Assembly (NCBI RefSeq): GCF_022179085.1
Contig: NZ_BPQE01000026.1
Coordinates: forward strand, 23,442 to 87,441
Length of the DNA: 64,000 nucleotides
Origin: Methylobacterium aerolatum
GTDB taxonomy: Bacteria; Pseudomonadota; Alphaproteobacteria; Rhizobiales; Beijerinckiaceae
Direction: 5' to 3'
Each line of letters opens with the position of its first letter. Positions within the stretch are counted from its first letter, which is position 1. This document shows, one piece after another, positions 52,530 through 61,803 of this stretch. A program made the translations under genes and the position numbers. A model generated the notes under the pieces. The model was given only the letters and a program-made list of their open reading frames with translations. It was not told the origin of the DNA and made no database searches.

Positions 52530-52553
52530 TGCAAACGCAAGCGCCCGTTTGCA
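52530..52553. promoter_or_regulatory. Inverted repeat upstream of the sugar transporter operon
   Basis: TGCAAACG (52530-52537) and CGTTTGCA (52546-52553) are perfect 8-bp arms with an 8-base spacer. Overlapping TTGCAAACGCAA (52529-52540) has TTGC and GCAA ends. The arms resemble LacI/GalR-type half-sites. It lies in the 122-bp gap upstream of the transporter ATPase gene. No LacI regulator gene is adjacent. Operator function is inferred. Confidence 0.55.
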
Positions 52554-52587
52554 GGATCTTGCAGAATGCCCCCGTTCTGTCAGCCGA

Positions 52588-53307
52588 TCATTGGGGCTCG
52601 TCCTTCCCTCTCCCGGCGGCGCCCGTCCCGGCCAGACGGGCGAAGCCGACACGGCGGACGAGGCCGAACCCCCATTGGCGGCTGGTGCGGCGGGACCAGG
52701 GCACGAGCCCCGCCCGCTCCGCGCCAGTGAGCGAGGCGGGATTGTCGGCATCGATGTAGACCAGGAGATAACGCATCCCCATCGCCGCCGCCCGGCCCGC
52801 GATGAGGTCCATGGCGACGGCCATCAGGCCGAGCCCCCGGTGGGACTCGGGCGTGTAGGCATTCTCGATCAGGCCCTCGTCCGCGGCCAGGACGGGCAGG
52901 GCGCCGGCCCGGCGGATCGCATCGCCGTAGCCGGGCTCCGTCAGCCACTGGACGTGGCAGGGCAGGCCGGAGCGCCCGTCCACCAGGACGAAGCAATGGC
53001 TGCGCAGGATCCCCCGGGCCACGGCACCGAGCCGCCACAGGGTGTCGGCCCGCGCCGCCCCGGAGGCCGCCCCCCCGTCCTCCGGGAAGAGGGTCGAGAG
53101 ATCCGCCTCCGCCCACGGCCGGAGGCTGACCGGGATCCGTGCCGGCGGCGGCTCCCGCGGCAGGCCGAGGTCGCGCCGGAGGCCGATCGCCACGGTCTTC
53201 GAATGGATTCCCAATGCCAGCCGGTTAGCGAGCCGCCCGCGCCACGCGGCAAGCCCCCGCGGGCGCGACCCGCCCTCTCCCCCCTCCGCGCCGGCTCCCC
53301 ACGTCAT
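52588..53307 (-). CDS. GNAT-type N-acetyltransferase
   Basis: This 239-residue protein has the C-terminal GNAT pattern ENAYTPESHRGLGLMAVAMDLI, with the acetyl-CoA-binding RGLGLM loop, followed by YLLVYIDADNPASLTGAERAGLVPW. The first 60 residues are arginine-rich and poorly conserved, so the true start may be downstream. The neighbouring gene is the divergent autotransporter. Substrate is unknown. Confidence 0.82.
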   Translation of the reverse strand: MTWGAGAEGGEGGSRPRGLAAWRGRLANRLALGIHSKTVAIGLRRDLGLPREPPPARIPVSLRPWAEADLSTLFPEDGGAASGAARADTLWRLGAVARGILRSHCFVLVDGRSGLPCHVQWLTEPGYGDAIRRAGALPVLAADEGLIENAYTPESHRGLGLMAVAMDLIAGRAAAMGMRYLLVYIDADNPASLTGAERAGLVPWSRRTSRQWGFGLVRRVGFARLAGTGAAGRGKDEPQ

Positions 53308-53696
53308 CCACCCGCTCCTTTCACCGAACTCTGAAGGCCAAGGTTCCGGCGCCGAGTGTGAAGCGCCGGATCTGGAGCGCCAAGCCTCCAGGCCCGCGCG
53401 ACCGTATCAATGCTTGGCGGTGCGACAGCTTTCATTGGGCGCATCTTTTTCCATGGCAAGTCATCGCGCCAAATGAACTATTTTGTACTATTCCGCAACT
53501 TGAGATGGGAGCGCTTCGTACTTCGATGCTTGATCGCCATGACTTGCCACAGATCATAATAATTTGCAGTTGTAATTATGCAACTTGATAGATTTTAGTC
53601 AATATAACTCTCCAAAATGATGATATTTGTGTTATGTCCCGGTCAATCTAGCGCCGATAGCGCAAATTTTCCTGCATAAGTATTGAATTTGAGAAT
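53308..53696. other. AT-rich control region upstream of the autotransporter
   Basis: No gene is seen in these 389 bp. From about 53500 the sequence becomes unusually AT-rich, with runs such as TAATAATTTGCAGTTG and AATATAACTCTCC, very unlike the rest of the window. This suggests a strongly regulated or silenced promoter, for example H-NS/MucR-type, but no specific site can be named. Confidence 0.5.
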
Positions 53697-56600
53697 ATGA
53701 ATAGAGATAGACTGGCCATGTCTTCGCTCGCCGCCACCGATGGTGGCCTGTACTTGCCGGCGACGAAGCCGTGCCAGCATCGCCGGGCCGGATCCGTCGG
53801 CGTCTCCTTGATCGCCCTCAGCTTGGCCCTGGCCGCCTCCGAGGCGCGCGCGGCCTGCACGCAGGACGTGAACGATCCGAGCGCCGTGGCCTGCGGCAAC
53901 ACGACCCTCGGCGCCGGCCAGTACATCGGCCCGACGCAGAACGGCACCACGCTCACCTCGGTGACGATCAACAACGGCGCGACGGTCGATAGCCAGAGTT
54001 CGGCGATCAGCCTCGGCGACAACGTGACGGTCACGATCGGCGCGGGGGCGACGGTCCACAGCCATAGCCAGACGGCGGGGCCGACCGGAATCGGCGCCAA
54101 CACGATCGAGGTCGGCAACAACGCGACCATCGACGTGTCCGGCGCGCTCATCACGGACGGCAACGGCATCCCGAATAGCGGGCAGGGCGACGAGGTCATC
54201 AACCCGCGCGGCAACGGCAACACGATCATCATCCGGCAGGGCGGCTCGATCACCTCCCTGAACAATTCCACGCCGACGATCTGGTTTCAGAACGTCGCGG
54301 GCAGCAACAGCCTGCCGAACACCGTCACCAACGCCGGCCTGATCCAGGCCGGAGACGGCTCCGGCCAGGTGGTCGGCAACAGCGGCAACGTGGTCATTAA
54401 CTTCACGAACGCGGCCGGCGGCGTCGTCAACGGCAACCTGGTCCTCGGCGACGGCGCGGACAGCGTCACGCTGCAGGGTGGGTCGAGGTTCAACGGCAGC
54501 ATCAACATGGGCGGCGGCGACGACGCGGTCACGCTGTCCAAGGGCTCCACGATCGCCGGGAACATCGACGGCGGCGGCGGCGCCAACGCCCTGACGCTCA
54601 CGGGCAATGCCAACGATCCCGGCGCCTCGTCGCTGATCCAGGGGAGCGTCAGCAACTTCTCCTCGCTGACCAAGACCGGCACCAGCACCTGGACCATCGC
54701 GGGCAGCCTCGACGGGCTCGGCTCCAACGCCGCCGTGATCACCGTCGACCAGGGCACCCTGCTCCTCACCGCGAATAACTCGGGCTTCCAGGGCAGCACC
54801 ACGATCAATGCCGGCGGCACGCTGCAACTCGGCAACGGCGGCACCACGGGCTCCCTCGCCTCGTCGATCGTGACCAACGGCACGCTGGCCTTCAACCGCA
54901 GCGACGCCGTCACCTACGGTAACGCCATCGTCGGCACCGGCACCCTCGCCCAGAACGGCAACGGTCTGCTGACCCTGACGGGATCGAACGGGGTCGGGAG
55001 CCAGTTCACCGGCACGGCGGAGGTCAATTCCGGCATCCTCGCGGTGAACGGCACCTTCGGCGACACGGCCGGCAACAGCGCGGTCGTGAACGTCAGGAGC
55101 GGCGGCACCCTGCACGGCTCGGGGACCATCGCAGGCTCCGTCAACGTCGCCGCCGGAGGCACCGTCTCGGCCGGCAACTCGCCCGGCACGCTCACCGTCG
55201 CGGGCAACTACACCCTCGCCGCCGGCTCGACCTCGCTGTTCGAACTCGGCACCCCCGGCGTCGTGGGCGGCGCCACGAACGACCTCATCAACGTCGGCGG
55301 CAACCTTACCCTCGCGGGCACGCTCAGCCTCGTGAGTTCGGCCAACGCCGCCGCCGCGCCCGTCGCGGGCTACTACCGGCTTTACAATTACGGCGGGACG
55401 CTCACGGGCGGCTTCGGCGGGATCACGTCGCCGAGCCAGCAGCAGACCTACACGGTGCAGACCTCCATCGCGAATCAGGTGAACCTGATCGTGTCCAACA
55501 ACGGCCAGGCCCTGCAGTTCTGGGACGGGACGGACACGACCGGCGCGGGGCCGGGCGGCCAGGGCGGCACGGCCACCTGGACCGGCACGGCCACGAACTG
55601 GACGGGCGGGCCGACCAGCACCATCAACGCCCCCTGGCAATCCGGCGTCGGCATCTTCGGCGGCACCGCCGGCACCGTCACGGTGGCGGGCGCCCAGAAC
55701 TTCCAGGGCCTGCAGTTCACCGTGGACGGCTACGTCCTGACGGGCGGCACCCTGAACCTCACGGGCGACCCCTTCTCCACGCCGAACCAGAGCTTCGTGA
55801 CCGTCGATGCCGGCGTCGGCACGACGATCGGCAGCGTCATCACCAGCACCGGCGGCGCGTTCGGCCTCGACAAGCTCGGCGCGGGCACCCTGACGCTCAC
55901 CGCCGCCAACACCTACACCGGCCCCACGAGCGTGACCCAGGGCACCCTGGTCCTCGCCTCCACCGGCTCGCTGCTCTCGAACGTCGCGGTGGCCAACGGG
56001 GCGACCTTCCAGAACGCCGGCTCCGTCGCGGCGGCGGTCGCCAACGCGGGCAGCTTCACCAACACGGGGACGGTCGCCGGCCTCACGACGAACAGCGGCA
56101 CCCTCGCCTCCACCGGCACCCTGGCGGGCGGCCTGACGAACTCCGGCAACGCGCAGGTCTCTGGCACGGTGGCCGGCCCCGTCGCCAACACCGGCACCAT
56201 CCAGTTCACCGGCCCCGTGACCGGCATCACCACGCTCGCCAACGATGCCCTCGTCGATCTCGGCGGCACCGCGTTGAGCCTCGGCGCCCTCTCCGGCACC
56301 ACGGCGAGCGCCGTGCTGCGCAACGGCCAGCTCACCGTCGGCTCCGACAACACCTCCACGACCTACGCCGGCATCGTCGCCGACGGCGGCTCGGCCACCA
56401 CCCTCACCAAGGTCGGCACGGGCACCCTCACCCTGTCGGGGACGAACAGCTACACCGGCGCCACCACCGTGGGCGCCGGCACGCTCAACCTCACGGGCTC
56501 GCTCGCCTCGGCGGTGACGGTCGCCTCGGGCGCCCTCGTCACCGGCACCGGCACGGCGGGCGGCCTGTTCGTCCAGTCGGGCGGCGCGGCGGCCCCGGGC

Positions 56601-58124
56601 ACGGTCGGCGGCCTGGGCACGCTGAACGTCGCGGGCAACGTGACCTTCGCCGCCGGCTCGACCTACCGGGTCGATGCCAACGCCGCCGGCCAGTCCGACC
56701 GGATCGCCGCCACCGGCACCGCCACCCTCCAGGGCGGCCTCGTGCAGGTCACCGCCGGCACCGGCCAGTACGCCCCGGCCACCCGCTACACCATCCTCAC
56801 CGCCACCGGGGGCGTGTCCGGCCGGTTCGCGGGCGTGACCTCGAACTTCGCCTTCCTCACCCCGAGCCTCGCCTACGACGCCAACAACGGCTACCTCGTC
56901 CTGACCCGCAACGACATCCGCTTCGCCTCGGCGGCCTTCACCCGCAACGAGGCCAACGCGGCGGTCGCGATCGAGGCAACCGGCCTCGGCGGCCGCCTGT
57001 ACAACGCGGTCGCGGCCCTCTCCGCGCCGCAGGCGCGCCAGGCCTTCGATGCGCTCTCGGGCGAGATCCACTCCAGCGCGATCGCCGGCCAATACGAGAC
57101 CGCCTATCTCGTCCGCGAGGCGATCCTCGATCGCCTGCGCTACGGCCAGATCGGCACCGCCGGGATCCAGGGGATCGGCCAGCGCTACGCGCCCGGCACC
57201 ACCCTGCCCACCACCTACAGCGCCGACCTGCCGGGGGCGATGCCCCTGCGGGGCTCCGTGGCCCCCGCCCAGCTCGTCCAGCCCGAGGGCATCGTCGCCT
57301 GGGGCCAGGGCTTCGGCTCCTTCGGCTCGGTGGGCGGCAACGGCAACGCCGCCCGCCTCGACCAGCAGACCTCCGGCTTCGTCCTCGGCGTCGACACCCG
57401 GCTCGACAACGGCTGGCGCGTGGGCGTGGCCGGCGGCTACACCTACACCGCCCTCGACGTGACCCCGCGCCAGTCCACCGGCACGATCGAGACCGGCTTC
57501 GGCGGCCTCTATGCCGGCACGAACTTCGACGCGGTGCAGCTGCGCCTGGGCGGTACCTACGGCGGCACCAGCCTCTCCACCCGCCGCGCGGTCATCTTCC
57601 CGAACTTCGGGGAGAGCGAGACCGCCCGCTACGGCGGCAGCCTCGGCCAAGCCTTCGGCGAGGTCGGCTACCGCCTCGGTTCGACCGAGCGCTATATCGA
57701 GCCGTTCCTCGGCGCCGCCGCGATCCACATCGCGCGGGATTCCTTCAGCGAGCGTGGCGGCGTCGCCGCCCTGACCGCACGGGGCCGGGACTACGACATG
57801 GGCACCACGACGGTGGGCGTGCAGACCCAGGCCCGCCTCGACGGGATCCTCGGCCAGGGGACGCCCTTCTTCCTGCGCGGCCTCGTCGGCTACCGCCGGG
57901 CCTTCGGCGACGTCGATCCCTCCGCCCTCTACTCCTTCGGCGCGGCGGCCCAGCCGTTCCTGGTCTCGGGGGCGCCGGTGGCGCGCAACACCCTGGTGGC
58001 CCAGGGCGGGATCGACTGGCAGGTCGGTCCCTCGACACTCCTGTCCATCGCCTATACCGGTCAGGTCGGCAGCCAGCGCCTGCAGGATCACGGCGTGAAG
58101 GGCAGCCTGCTGGTCCGGTGGTAG
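53697..58124 (+). CDS. Large autotransporter (type V secretion) with repeats
   Basis: This 1475-residue surface protein has an extended signal region (cleavage near ARAA, residue 52). The passenger (about 53-1110) is a beta-helix with recurrent GTGTLTLSGTNSYTGATTVG-like PATR units. The C-terminal beta-barrel (about 1200-1475) ends in GSLLVRW, with an aromatic last residue as outer-membrane assembly requires. It may act in adhesion or aggregation. ATG 53697 or 53718 are both possible starts; neither has a strong ribosome site. The antisense strand is also open across most of it, but this is a composition effect. Confidence 0.94.
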   Translation: MNRDRLAMSSLAATDGGLYLPATKPCQHRRAGSVGVSLIALSLALAASEARAACTQDVNDPSAVACGNTTLGAGQYIGPTQNGTTLTSVTINNGATVDSQSSAISLGDNVTVTIGAGATVHSHSQTAGPTGIGANTIEVGNNATIDVSGALITDGNGIPNSGQGDEVINPRGNGNTIIIRQGGSITSLNNSTPTIWFQNVAGSNSLPNTVTNAGLIQAGDGSGQVVGNSGNVVINFTNAAGGVVNGNLVLGDGADSVTLQGGSRFNGSINMGGGDDAVTLSKGSTIAGNIDGGGGANALTLTGNANDPGASSLIQGSVSNFSSLTKTGTSTWTIAGSLDGLGSNAAVITVDQGTLLLTANNSGFQGSTTINAGGTLQLGNGGTTGSLASSIVTNGTLAFNRSDAVTYGNAIVGTGTLAQNGNGLLTLTGSNGVGSQFTGTAEVNSGILAVNGTFGDTAGNSAVVNVRSGGTLHGSGTIAGSVNVAAGGTVSAGNSPGTLTVAGNYTLAAGSTSLFELGTPGVVGGATNDLINVGGNLTLAGTLSLVSSANAAAAPVAGYYRLYNYGGTLTGGFGGITSPSQQQTYTVQTSIANQVNLIVSNNGQALQFWDGTDTTGAGPGGQGGTATWTGTATNWTGGPTSTINAPWQSGVGIFGGTAGTVTVAGAQNFQGLQFTVDGYVLTGGTLNLTGDPFSTPNQSFVTVDAGVGTTIGSVITSTGGAFGLDKLGAGTLTLTAANTYTGPTSVTQGTLVLASTGSLLSNVAVANGATFQNAGSVAAAVANAGSFTNTGTVAGLTTNSGTLASTGTLAGGLTNSGNAQVSGTVAGPVANTGTIQFTGPVTGITTLANDALVDLGGTALSLGALSGTTASAVLRNGQLTVGSDNTSTTYAGIVADGGSATTLTKVGTGTLTLSGTNSYTGATTVGAGTLNLTGSLASAVTVASGALVTGTGTAGGLFVQSGGAAAPGTVGGLGTLNVAGNVTFAAGSTYRVDANAAGQSDRIAATGTATLQGGLVQVTAGTGQYAPATRYTILTATGGVSGRFAGVTSNFAFLTPSLAYDANNGYLVLTRNDIRFASAAFTRNEANAAVAIEATGLGGRLYNAVAALSAPQARQAFDALSGEIHSSAIAGQYETAYLVREAILDRLRYGQIGTAGIQGIGQRYAPGTTLPTTYSADLPGAMPLRGSVAPAQLVQPEGIVAWGQGFGSFGSVGGNGNAARLDQQTSGFVLGVDTRLDNGWRVGVAGGYTYTALDVTPRQSTGTIETGFGGLYAGTNFDAVQLRLGGTYGGTSLSTRRAVIFPNFGESETARYGGSLGQAFGEVGYRLGSTERYIEPFLGAAAIHIARDSFSERGGVAALTARGRDYDMGTTTVGVQTQARLDGILGQGTPFFLRGLVGYRRAFGDVDPSALYSFGAAAQPFLVSGAPVARNTLVAQGGIDWQVGPSTLLSIAYTGQVGSQRLQDHGVKGSLLVRW

Positions 58125-58138
58125 GGAGGCGGGGATCC

Positions 58139-58729
58139 ATGCCGACGATCACGATCCGGGGCCGGGGGCGCGCCCCCGGTGCGGTCCTGGCGGGCATGGT
58201 CGTCCTCGGCCTGACGGCGGCGCTTCCGGCCCGGGCCCAACCCGCGGCACCGGCCAAGCCTGCGCCGCCGGTCTCGGCCGAGCCGGGGGCGACCACCGCG
58301 AGCTACGGCGACTGGCTCCTCCGGTGCCAGCGGGGCGGTTCACCGGAGAAGCCGGTGCGGGTGTGCGAGGCCATGCAGTCGATGCAGGTGAAGGGGCAGA
58401 ACCAGCCCATCGCGCAGATCGCCATCGGCCGCGCGGGGACCGGCGAACCGCTGCAGGTCACCACCATCCTGCCGCCCAACGTCATCTTCCCCTCCAGCGT
58501 GCGGGTGCAGCTGGACGAGAAGGAGCCCGGCCTAGAACTCGCCTGGCGGCGCTGCCTGCCGGGCGCCTGCGCCGCGAGCGCCCCCGCCGGGGACGACGCG
58601 ATCAAGCGGTGGCGCGCCGCCACCGTTCCGGGGCGGATCGTCTTCCGGAACGCCGGCGGGCAAGATGTGGCGATCCCGCTCTCGTGGCGCGGGCTGCCGC
58701 AGGCGCTGGACGCCCTCGCCAGGGAATAG
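58139..58729 (+). CDS. Invasion-associated locus B (IalB) family protein
   Basis: This 196-residue periplasmic protein has a signal peptide (cleavage after ARA near residue 34) and the IalB pattern: YGDWLLRCQRG, EAMQSMQVKGQNQPIAQIAIG, then LPPNVIFPSSVRVQLDEKEPG. Cysteines at LRCQRG, RVCEA, RCLPG and GACAA match the family. ATG 58139 has GGAGGCGGGG upstream. It follows the autotransporter by 14 bp, so the two may be cotranscribed and act at the cell surface. In Bartonella the family is linked to invasion; here the role is unknown. Confidence 0.88.
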   Translation: MPTITIRGRGRAPGAVLAGMVVLGLTAALPARAQPAAPAKPAPPVSAEPGATTASYGDWLLRCQRGGSPEKPVRVCEAMQSMQVKGQNQPIAQIAIGRAGTGEPLQVTTILPPNVIFPSSVRVQLDEKEPGLELAWRRCLPGACAASAPAGDDAIKRWRAATVPGRIVFRNAGGQDVAIPLSWRGLPQALDALARE

Positions 58730-58784
58730 CGGCGGCCCGATAGAAGGGCGCGTCACCGCATCACCGAAGGTGGATGGACCCGCC

Positions 58785-59282
58785 ATGCCCGCGCGCGCCC
58801 TCGTCCTGTACCCCGATCCCCGCCTCTCCCTGCCGGCGGCTCCGGTCGAGACCTTCGGCCCCGATCTCGCCGCCCTCGCCGAGGACGTGCGGGACACGCT
58901 GATCGCGGTCTCGGCCCTCGGCCTGACCGCGTGCCATCTCGGCATCCTCCGACGCGTCGTCGTGGCCCGGCTGAGGCCGGAGGATGCGCCGAAGGTCTAC
59001 GTGAATCCGGAGATCGTCGCGGCCTCGCCCGAGACGGCGGCCCATGACGAGGGCAGCGTCAGCATGCCGGGGGTTCGCGAAACGATCCTCCGGCCCGCCC
59101 GCGTCACCCTGCGCTACGCCGACCTCGGCGGCGCACCGCACGAGGAGACGGCGGAGGGGTTCGCGGCGGCGATCCTCCAGCACGAGATCGACCAGCTCGA
59201 CGGGATCTTCTGGATCGACCGGCTGTCGCGGCTGAAGCGGGATCGCCTGCGGAAGCGCTTTTCCAAGATCGGCACCGCCTGA
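58785..59282 (+). CDS. Peptide deformylase homologue with altered metal ligands
   Basis: This 165-residue protein has the deformylase fold but altered active-site motifs. Motif 1 (usual GxGxAAxQ) reads LGLTACHLG, with His51 for Gln. Motif 2 (usual EGCLS) reads EGSVS, with Ser91 in place of the metal-binding Cys. Motif 3 (usual HExDH) reads HEIDQ, with Gln137 replacing the second histidine. Only H133 and E134 of the usual set remain. Deformylase activity is therefore doubtful. The start at 58785 gives the family N-terminus ARALVLYPDPRL. Confidence 0.85.
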   Translation: MPARALVLYPDPRLSLPAAPVETFGPDLAALAEDVRDTLIAVSALGLTACHLGILRRVVVARLRPEDAPKVYVNPEIVAASPETAAHDEGSVSMPGVRETILRPARVTLRYADLGGAPHEETAEGFAAAILQHEIDQLDGIFWIDRLSRLKRDRLRKRFSKIGTA

Positions 59283-59312
59283 TCCGCCCGGCCCGGACCG
59301 GGCCGGCGCGCC

Positions 59313-59567
59313 TCACAGCCGCCGCGAGGGCGTCGCCATCCGGGACGGGCCGAAACGGTGCCTGTCCCCGCCGCGATCCCGGGCGAGGCGCTCGGCCTCG
59401 GCCTTCCAGGCATCGCGCTCGATCTGGACGGCCTCGATGAGGGCATGGAGGTTGCCCGCGTCGATGGCGGTCTCCACCAGCATGTCCTGGGCGGTGGCGA
59501 GTTGGTCGCGCAGCTCGGCGTTCTCGTTGGCGAAGGCCAGGAGCAGCACGATCAGGTCGTCGTCCAT
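59313..59567 (-). CDS. Small coiled-coil protein, unrecognised
   Basis: This 84-residue protein is acidic and helical: MDDDLIVLLLAFANENAELRDQ, then VETAIDAGNLHALIEAVQIERDAW. The heptad pattern suggests a coiled coil. It converges with the deformylase homologue; the sequence between forms a GC-rich hairpin near 59288-59306. No family is recognised. The start is the only ATG that gives this length. Confidence 0.6.
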   Translation of the reverse strand: MDDDLIVLLLAFANENAELRDQLATAQDMLVETAIDAGNLHALIEAVQIERDAWKAEAERLARDRGGDRHRFGPSRMATPSRRL

Positions 59568-59740
59568 CGGTGACTTTCTCGTGCCGTCCGTCCCGGTGCC
59601 GGGACCGGTCAGCGGGCTCGGGGAGCGACGGGTTGGAGGATGGCCCGCCACGGGAGGAGCCGCGAAGGGGGCGGGGAGCCCGGCCGCGCGGTCCCGCCCC
59701 GCTCGGGGCTCGCGCCCGGCGCGGACGCGGGGAGGGGGCT

Positions 59741-60208
59741 TTAGACGCGCGGGCTGCGGCTTGCCCGGAGGGCGCGCCGCCGCAAAGCGATGTCCGGCAC
59801 GAAATCGCGATCCGTCAGGGCCGCCGCCACCACGGCGAAGAGGCCGCCATGGAGGACGAGGGCGGCGAGGCCGGGCTCGCGGGGCACCCAGAGGGCGAAG
59901 GCGCCGACGATCATCAGCGGGGGGCCGGCCACGTAGGCGAGGCCACGCCAGAAAGCGGCGGGCCGGGCGAGGCGCCACGCGCAGGCGGCGAAGGCGGTGA
60001 GCGCGAACCCGCCCTTGAGAGCGGCCATGAATCGCATCAACCGGAGGAAATCCGCATCCCGGGTCGCGGGCTCGGCGCCCTGGAGGAGGGCCACGCCCGC
60101 GACGAAGGCGAGGGCCGACAGCAGGGCGAGGGTCAGGCGCGACCGCCGCCAGCGGGCCTGCGGGCCGGCGGGGACCGCTGCGATGTCCGTCGTCGCTCCG
60201 GCTTGCAT
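59741..60208 (-). CDS. Multi-span inner-membrane protein, unrecognised
   Basis: This 155-residue protein has about four membrane helices: LALLSALAFVAGVALL, FMAALKGGFALTAFAACAW, AYVAGPPLMIVGAFALW and LAALVLHGGLFAVVAAAL. The ends are arginine-rich and probably cytoplasmic. No motif points to a function. It is separated by 173 bp from the coiled-coil gene on the same strand, and that gap shows no gene. Confidence 0.7.
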   Translation of the reverse strand: MQAGATTDIAAVPAGPQARWRRSRLTLALLSALAFVAGVALLQGAEPATRDADFLRLMRFMAALKGGFALTAFAACAWRLARPAAFWRGLAYVAGPPLMIVGAFALWVPREPGLAALVLHGGLFAVVAAALTDRDFVPDIALRRRALRASRSPRV

Positions 60209-60309
60209 GCGCCCCTCCTGTCAGGTCCATGGCCTACATCGGCGGCGCGCCGTTGACCATACGGCTCGCCGCCGTCCGGGATCCGGCCGGCGAGGGGCGG
60301 GACGCTCCC

Positions 60310-61803
60310 TCAGGCGAGGTGGCGCCCCTCGTGGTTGCCCCACTGGAGGTAGTGGGTGAGCGGATCGACATGCGCCGCCGCCACGTCCGGGTTGGCCGCG
60401 AGGTAGGCGGCGGTGTTGAAGTCGGCCGAGGCGTTCCGCCCCTCCTTCCAGCCGAAGGCGTCGTAATGCGCCAGCGGGTCGACATGCGCGGCGGCGACGT
60501 CGGGGTTGTGGGAGAGGTAGTAGGCGGGGTCGAAATAGGCGTCCGCCTTGCGGTTCTCGTGCCAGCCGTAGGCCGCATAGTGCTGGTAGGCGAAAGCGAA
60601 GCTGTCTCCGCCGGAGGCGAGGGCGGCTTTGGCCACGTCCGGGTTGGCGAGGAGGTAGTACTCGGCGTCGAAGGAGCCGTGGTTGAAGGAGCTCGAATTG
60701 CCGATGGCCGCGTAGATCTGGCGCCCCTCGAACTGGCCGTAGGCGAGATAGTGCGCCAGGGGATCGATCCCGGCGGCCTTCACGTCCGGATTGTGCAGGA
60801 GATACTGCTCGTTGTCGAAGGCGGCGGAGGGGTCCCGGCCCTCCTTCCACCCGTAGGTGTCGTAGTGCGTCAGCGGGTTCGGGCCGGCCTTGGCCACATC
60901 GATGTTGGCCGCGAGATAGCCGGTCGTCGAGAACAGGGCGTTGGGATCCCGGCCCTCGTGCCAGCCGGACTGGTTGTAATCGGCCACCGGATCGAGTTGG
61001 GCGCGGGCCCCGCTCTGGTTGGCCTGGGCGTAGAAAAGGGAATCCACGAGCACCGTGCCGCCGGCGCTTCCGAAGGTCTTGAGCCCGAGATCGTGCAGGA
61101 TCGCGAGGTCGAGGTTGGAGATCGGGATCGTCGTGCCGAGGGGCGCGCCGTAGCCGGCCATCAGGTCGAGGGCGAGGGGATCGCGCGTGCTGTTCCCGAG
61201 GTGGTAATACTGTTCGGCATTGTGCTCCGTCGTGACGCTGACCGGCCCGCCATAGACCGCCTGGGCGGCGCTTCCGGTGAAGGTCGCCGTGCCGTCGGCG
61301 TTGAGGTGGACGAGCCGGTCCCAGGGCGATTCCGCGCCGGAGAGCGCGCCGGTGTCGGGGTCCCGGAAGCCGGCGATGCCGAGGCCGTGCCCGATCTCGT
61401 GCTCCAAAATCTGGATCGCGCCGATCTTGTTCGTCGGCAGGCGGGACGGGTGCGAGGGATCGGGATCGATGAACAGGTACCGGTCGATGAAGGCCGGATC
61501 GATGGTGATGAGGATATCGGGATCCGATCCGTTCTGATCGACCCCCGTGAGGAGTTCCTGTTCGGCACCGCCCCGGTAGATTCCGTTCGCCCCGTCCTGG
61601 CCGACGTAGACCGACACGGCGGGACCGCCATTGGCCGTGCCGATCGACGTATTGCTCGACACCGTAATCTGGATATCGATCGTGCCCTTGCCGTAAATAT
61701 TGGCCGACCACGCCGCGACTGCGGCGTAAGCATTACTCAGCAACGCTGTGTTATAGGAATGCCCGGCCGTGTCGATCAAGGTGACGGTGCTGCTAAAAGC
61801 CAT
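60310..61803 (-). CDS. Zincin-like protein with tandem DPLxHYxxxGWxEGR repeats
   Basis: This 497-residue protein has no Sec signal. Residues 135-142 read HEIGHGLG: H135, E136 and H139 fit a zincin. The usual third ligand after GLG (His or Asp at about 145) is replaced by Gly145, with D148 as a possible substitute. From about residue 265 to the end, six or so units of about 35-45 residues recur, each with a YxxxNPDV core, DPLxHY and a GWxEGR or similar end. Such repeats occur in large secreted type I proteins. A type I secretion signal is likely but unproven. Confidence 0.83.
   Translation of the reverse strand: MAFSSTVTLIDTAGHSYNTALLSNAYAAVAAWSANIYGKGTIDIQITVSSNTSIGTANGGPAVSVYVGQDGANGIYRGGAEQELLTGVDQNGSDPDILITIDPAFIDRYLFIDPDPSHPSRLPTNKIGAIQILEHEIGHGLGIAGFRDPDTGALSGAESPWDRLVHLNADGTATFTGSAAQAVYGGPVSVTTEHNAEQYYHLGNSTRDPLALDLMAGYGAPLGTTIPISNLDLAILHDLGLKTFGSAGGTVLVDSLFYAQANQSGARAQLDPVADYNQSGWHEGRDPNALFSTTGYLAANIDVAKAGPNPLTHYDTYGWKEGRDPSAAFDNEQYLLHNPDVKAAGIDPLAHYLAYGQFEGRQIYAAIGNSSSFNHGSFDAEYYLLANPDVAKAALASGGDSFAFAYQHYAAYGWHENRKADAYFDPAYYLSHNPDVAAAHVDPLAHYDAFGWKEGRNASADFNTAAYLAANPDVAAAHVDPLTHYLQWGNHEGRHLA

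Noticed and set aside
53643-58091. A 1482-codon open frame antisense to the autotransporter
   Set aside because: Its product is composed of low-complexity Arg/Gly/Ala/Glu repeats that mirror the passenger repeats of the true gene. The plus strand shows signal, beta-helix and barrel features.
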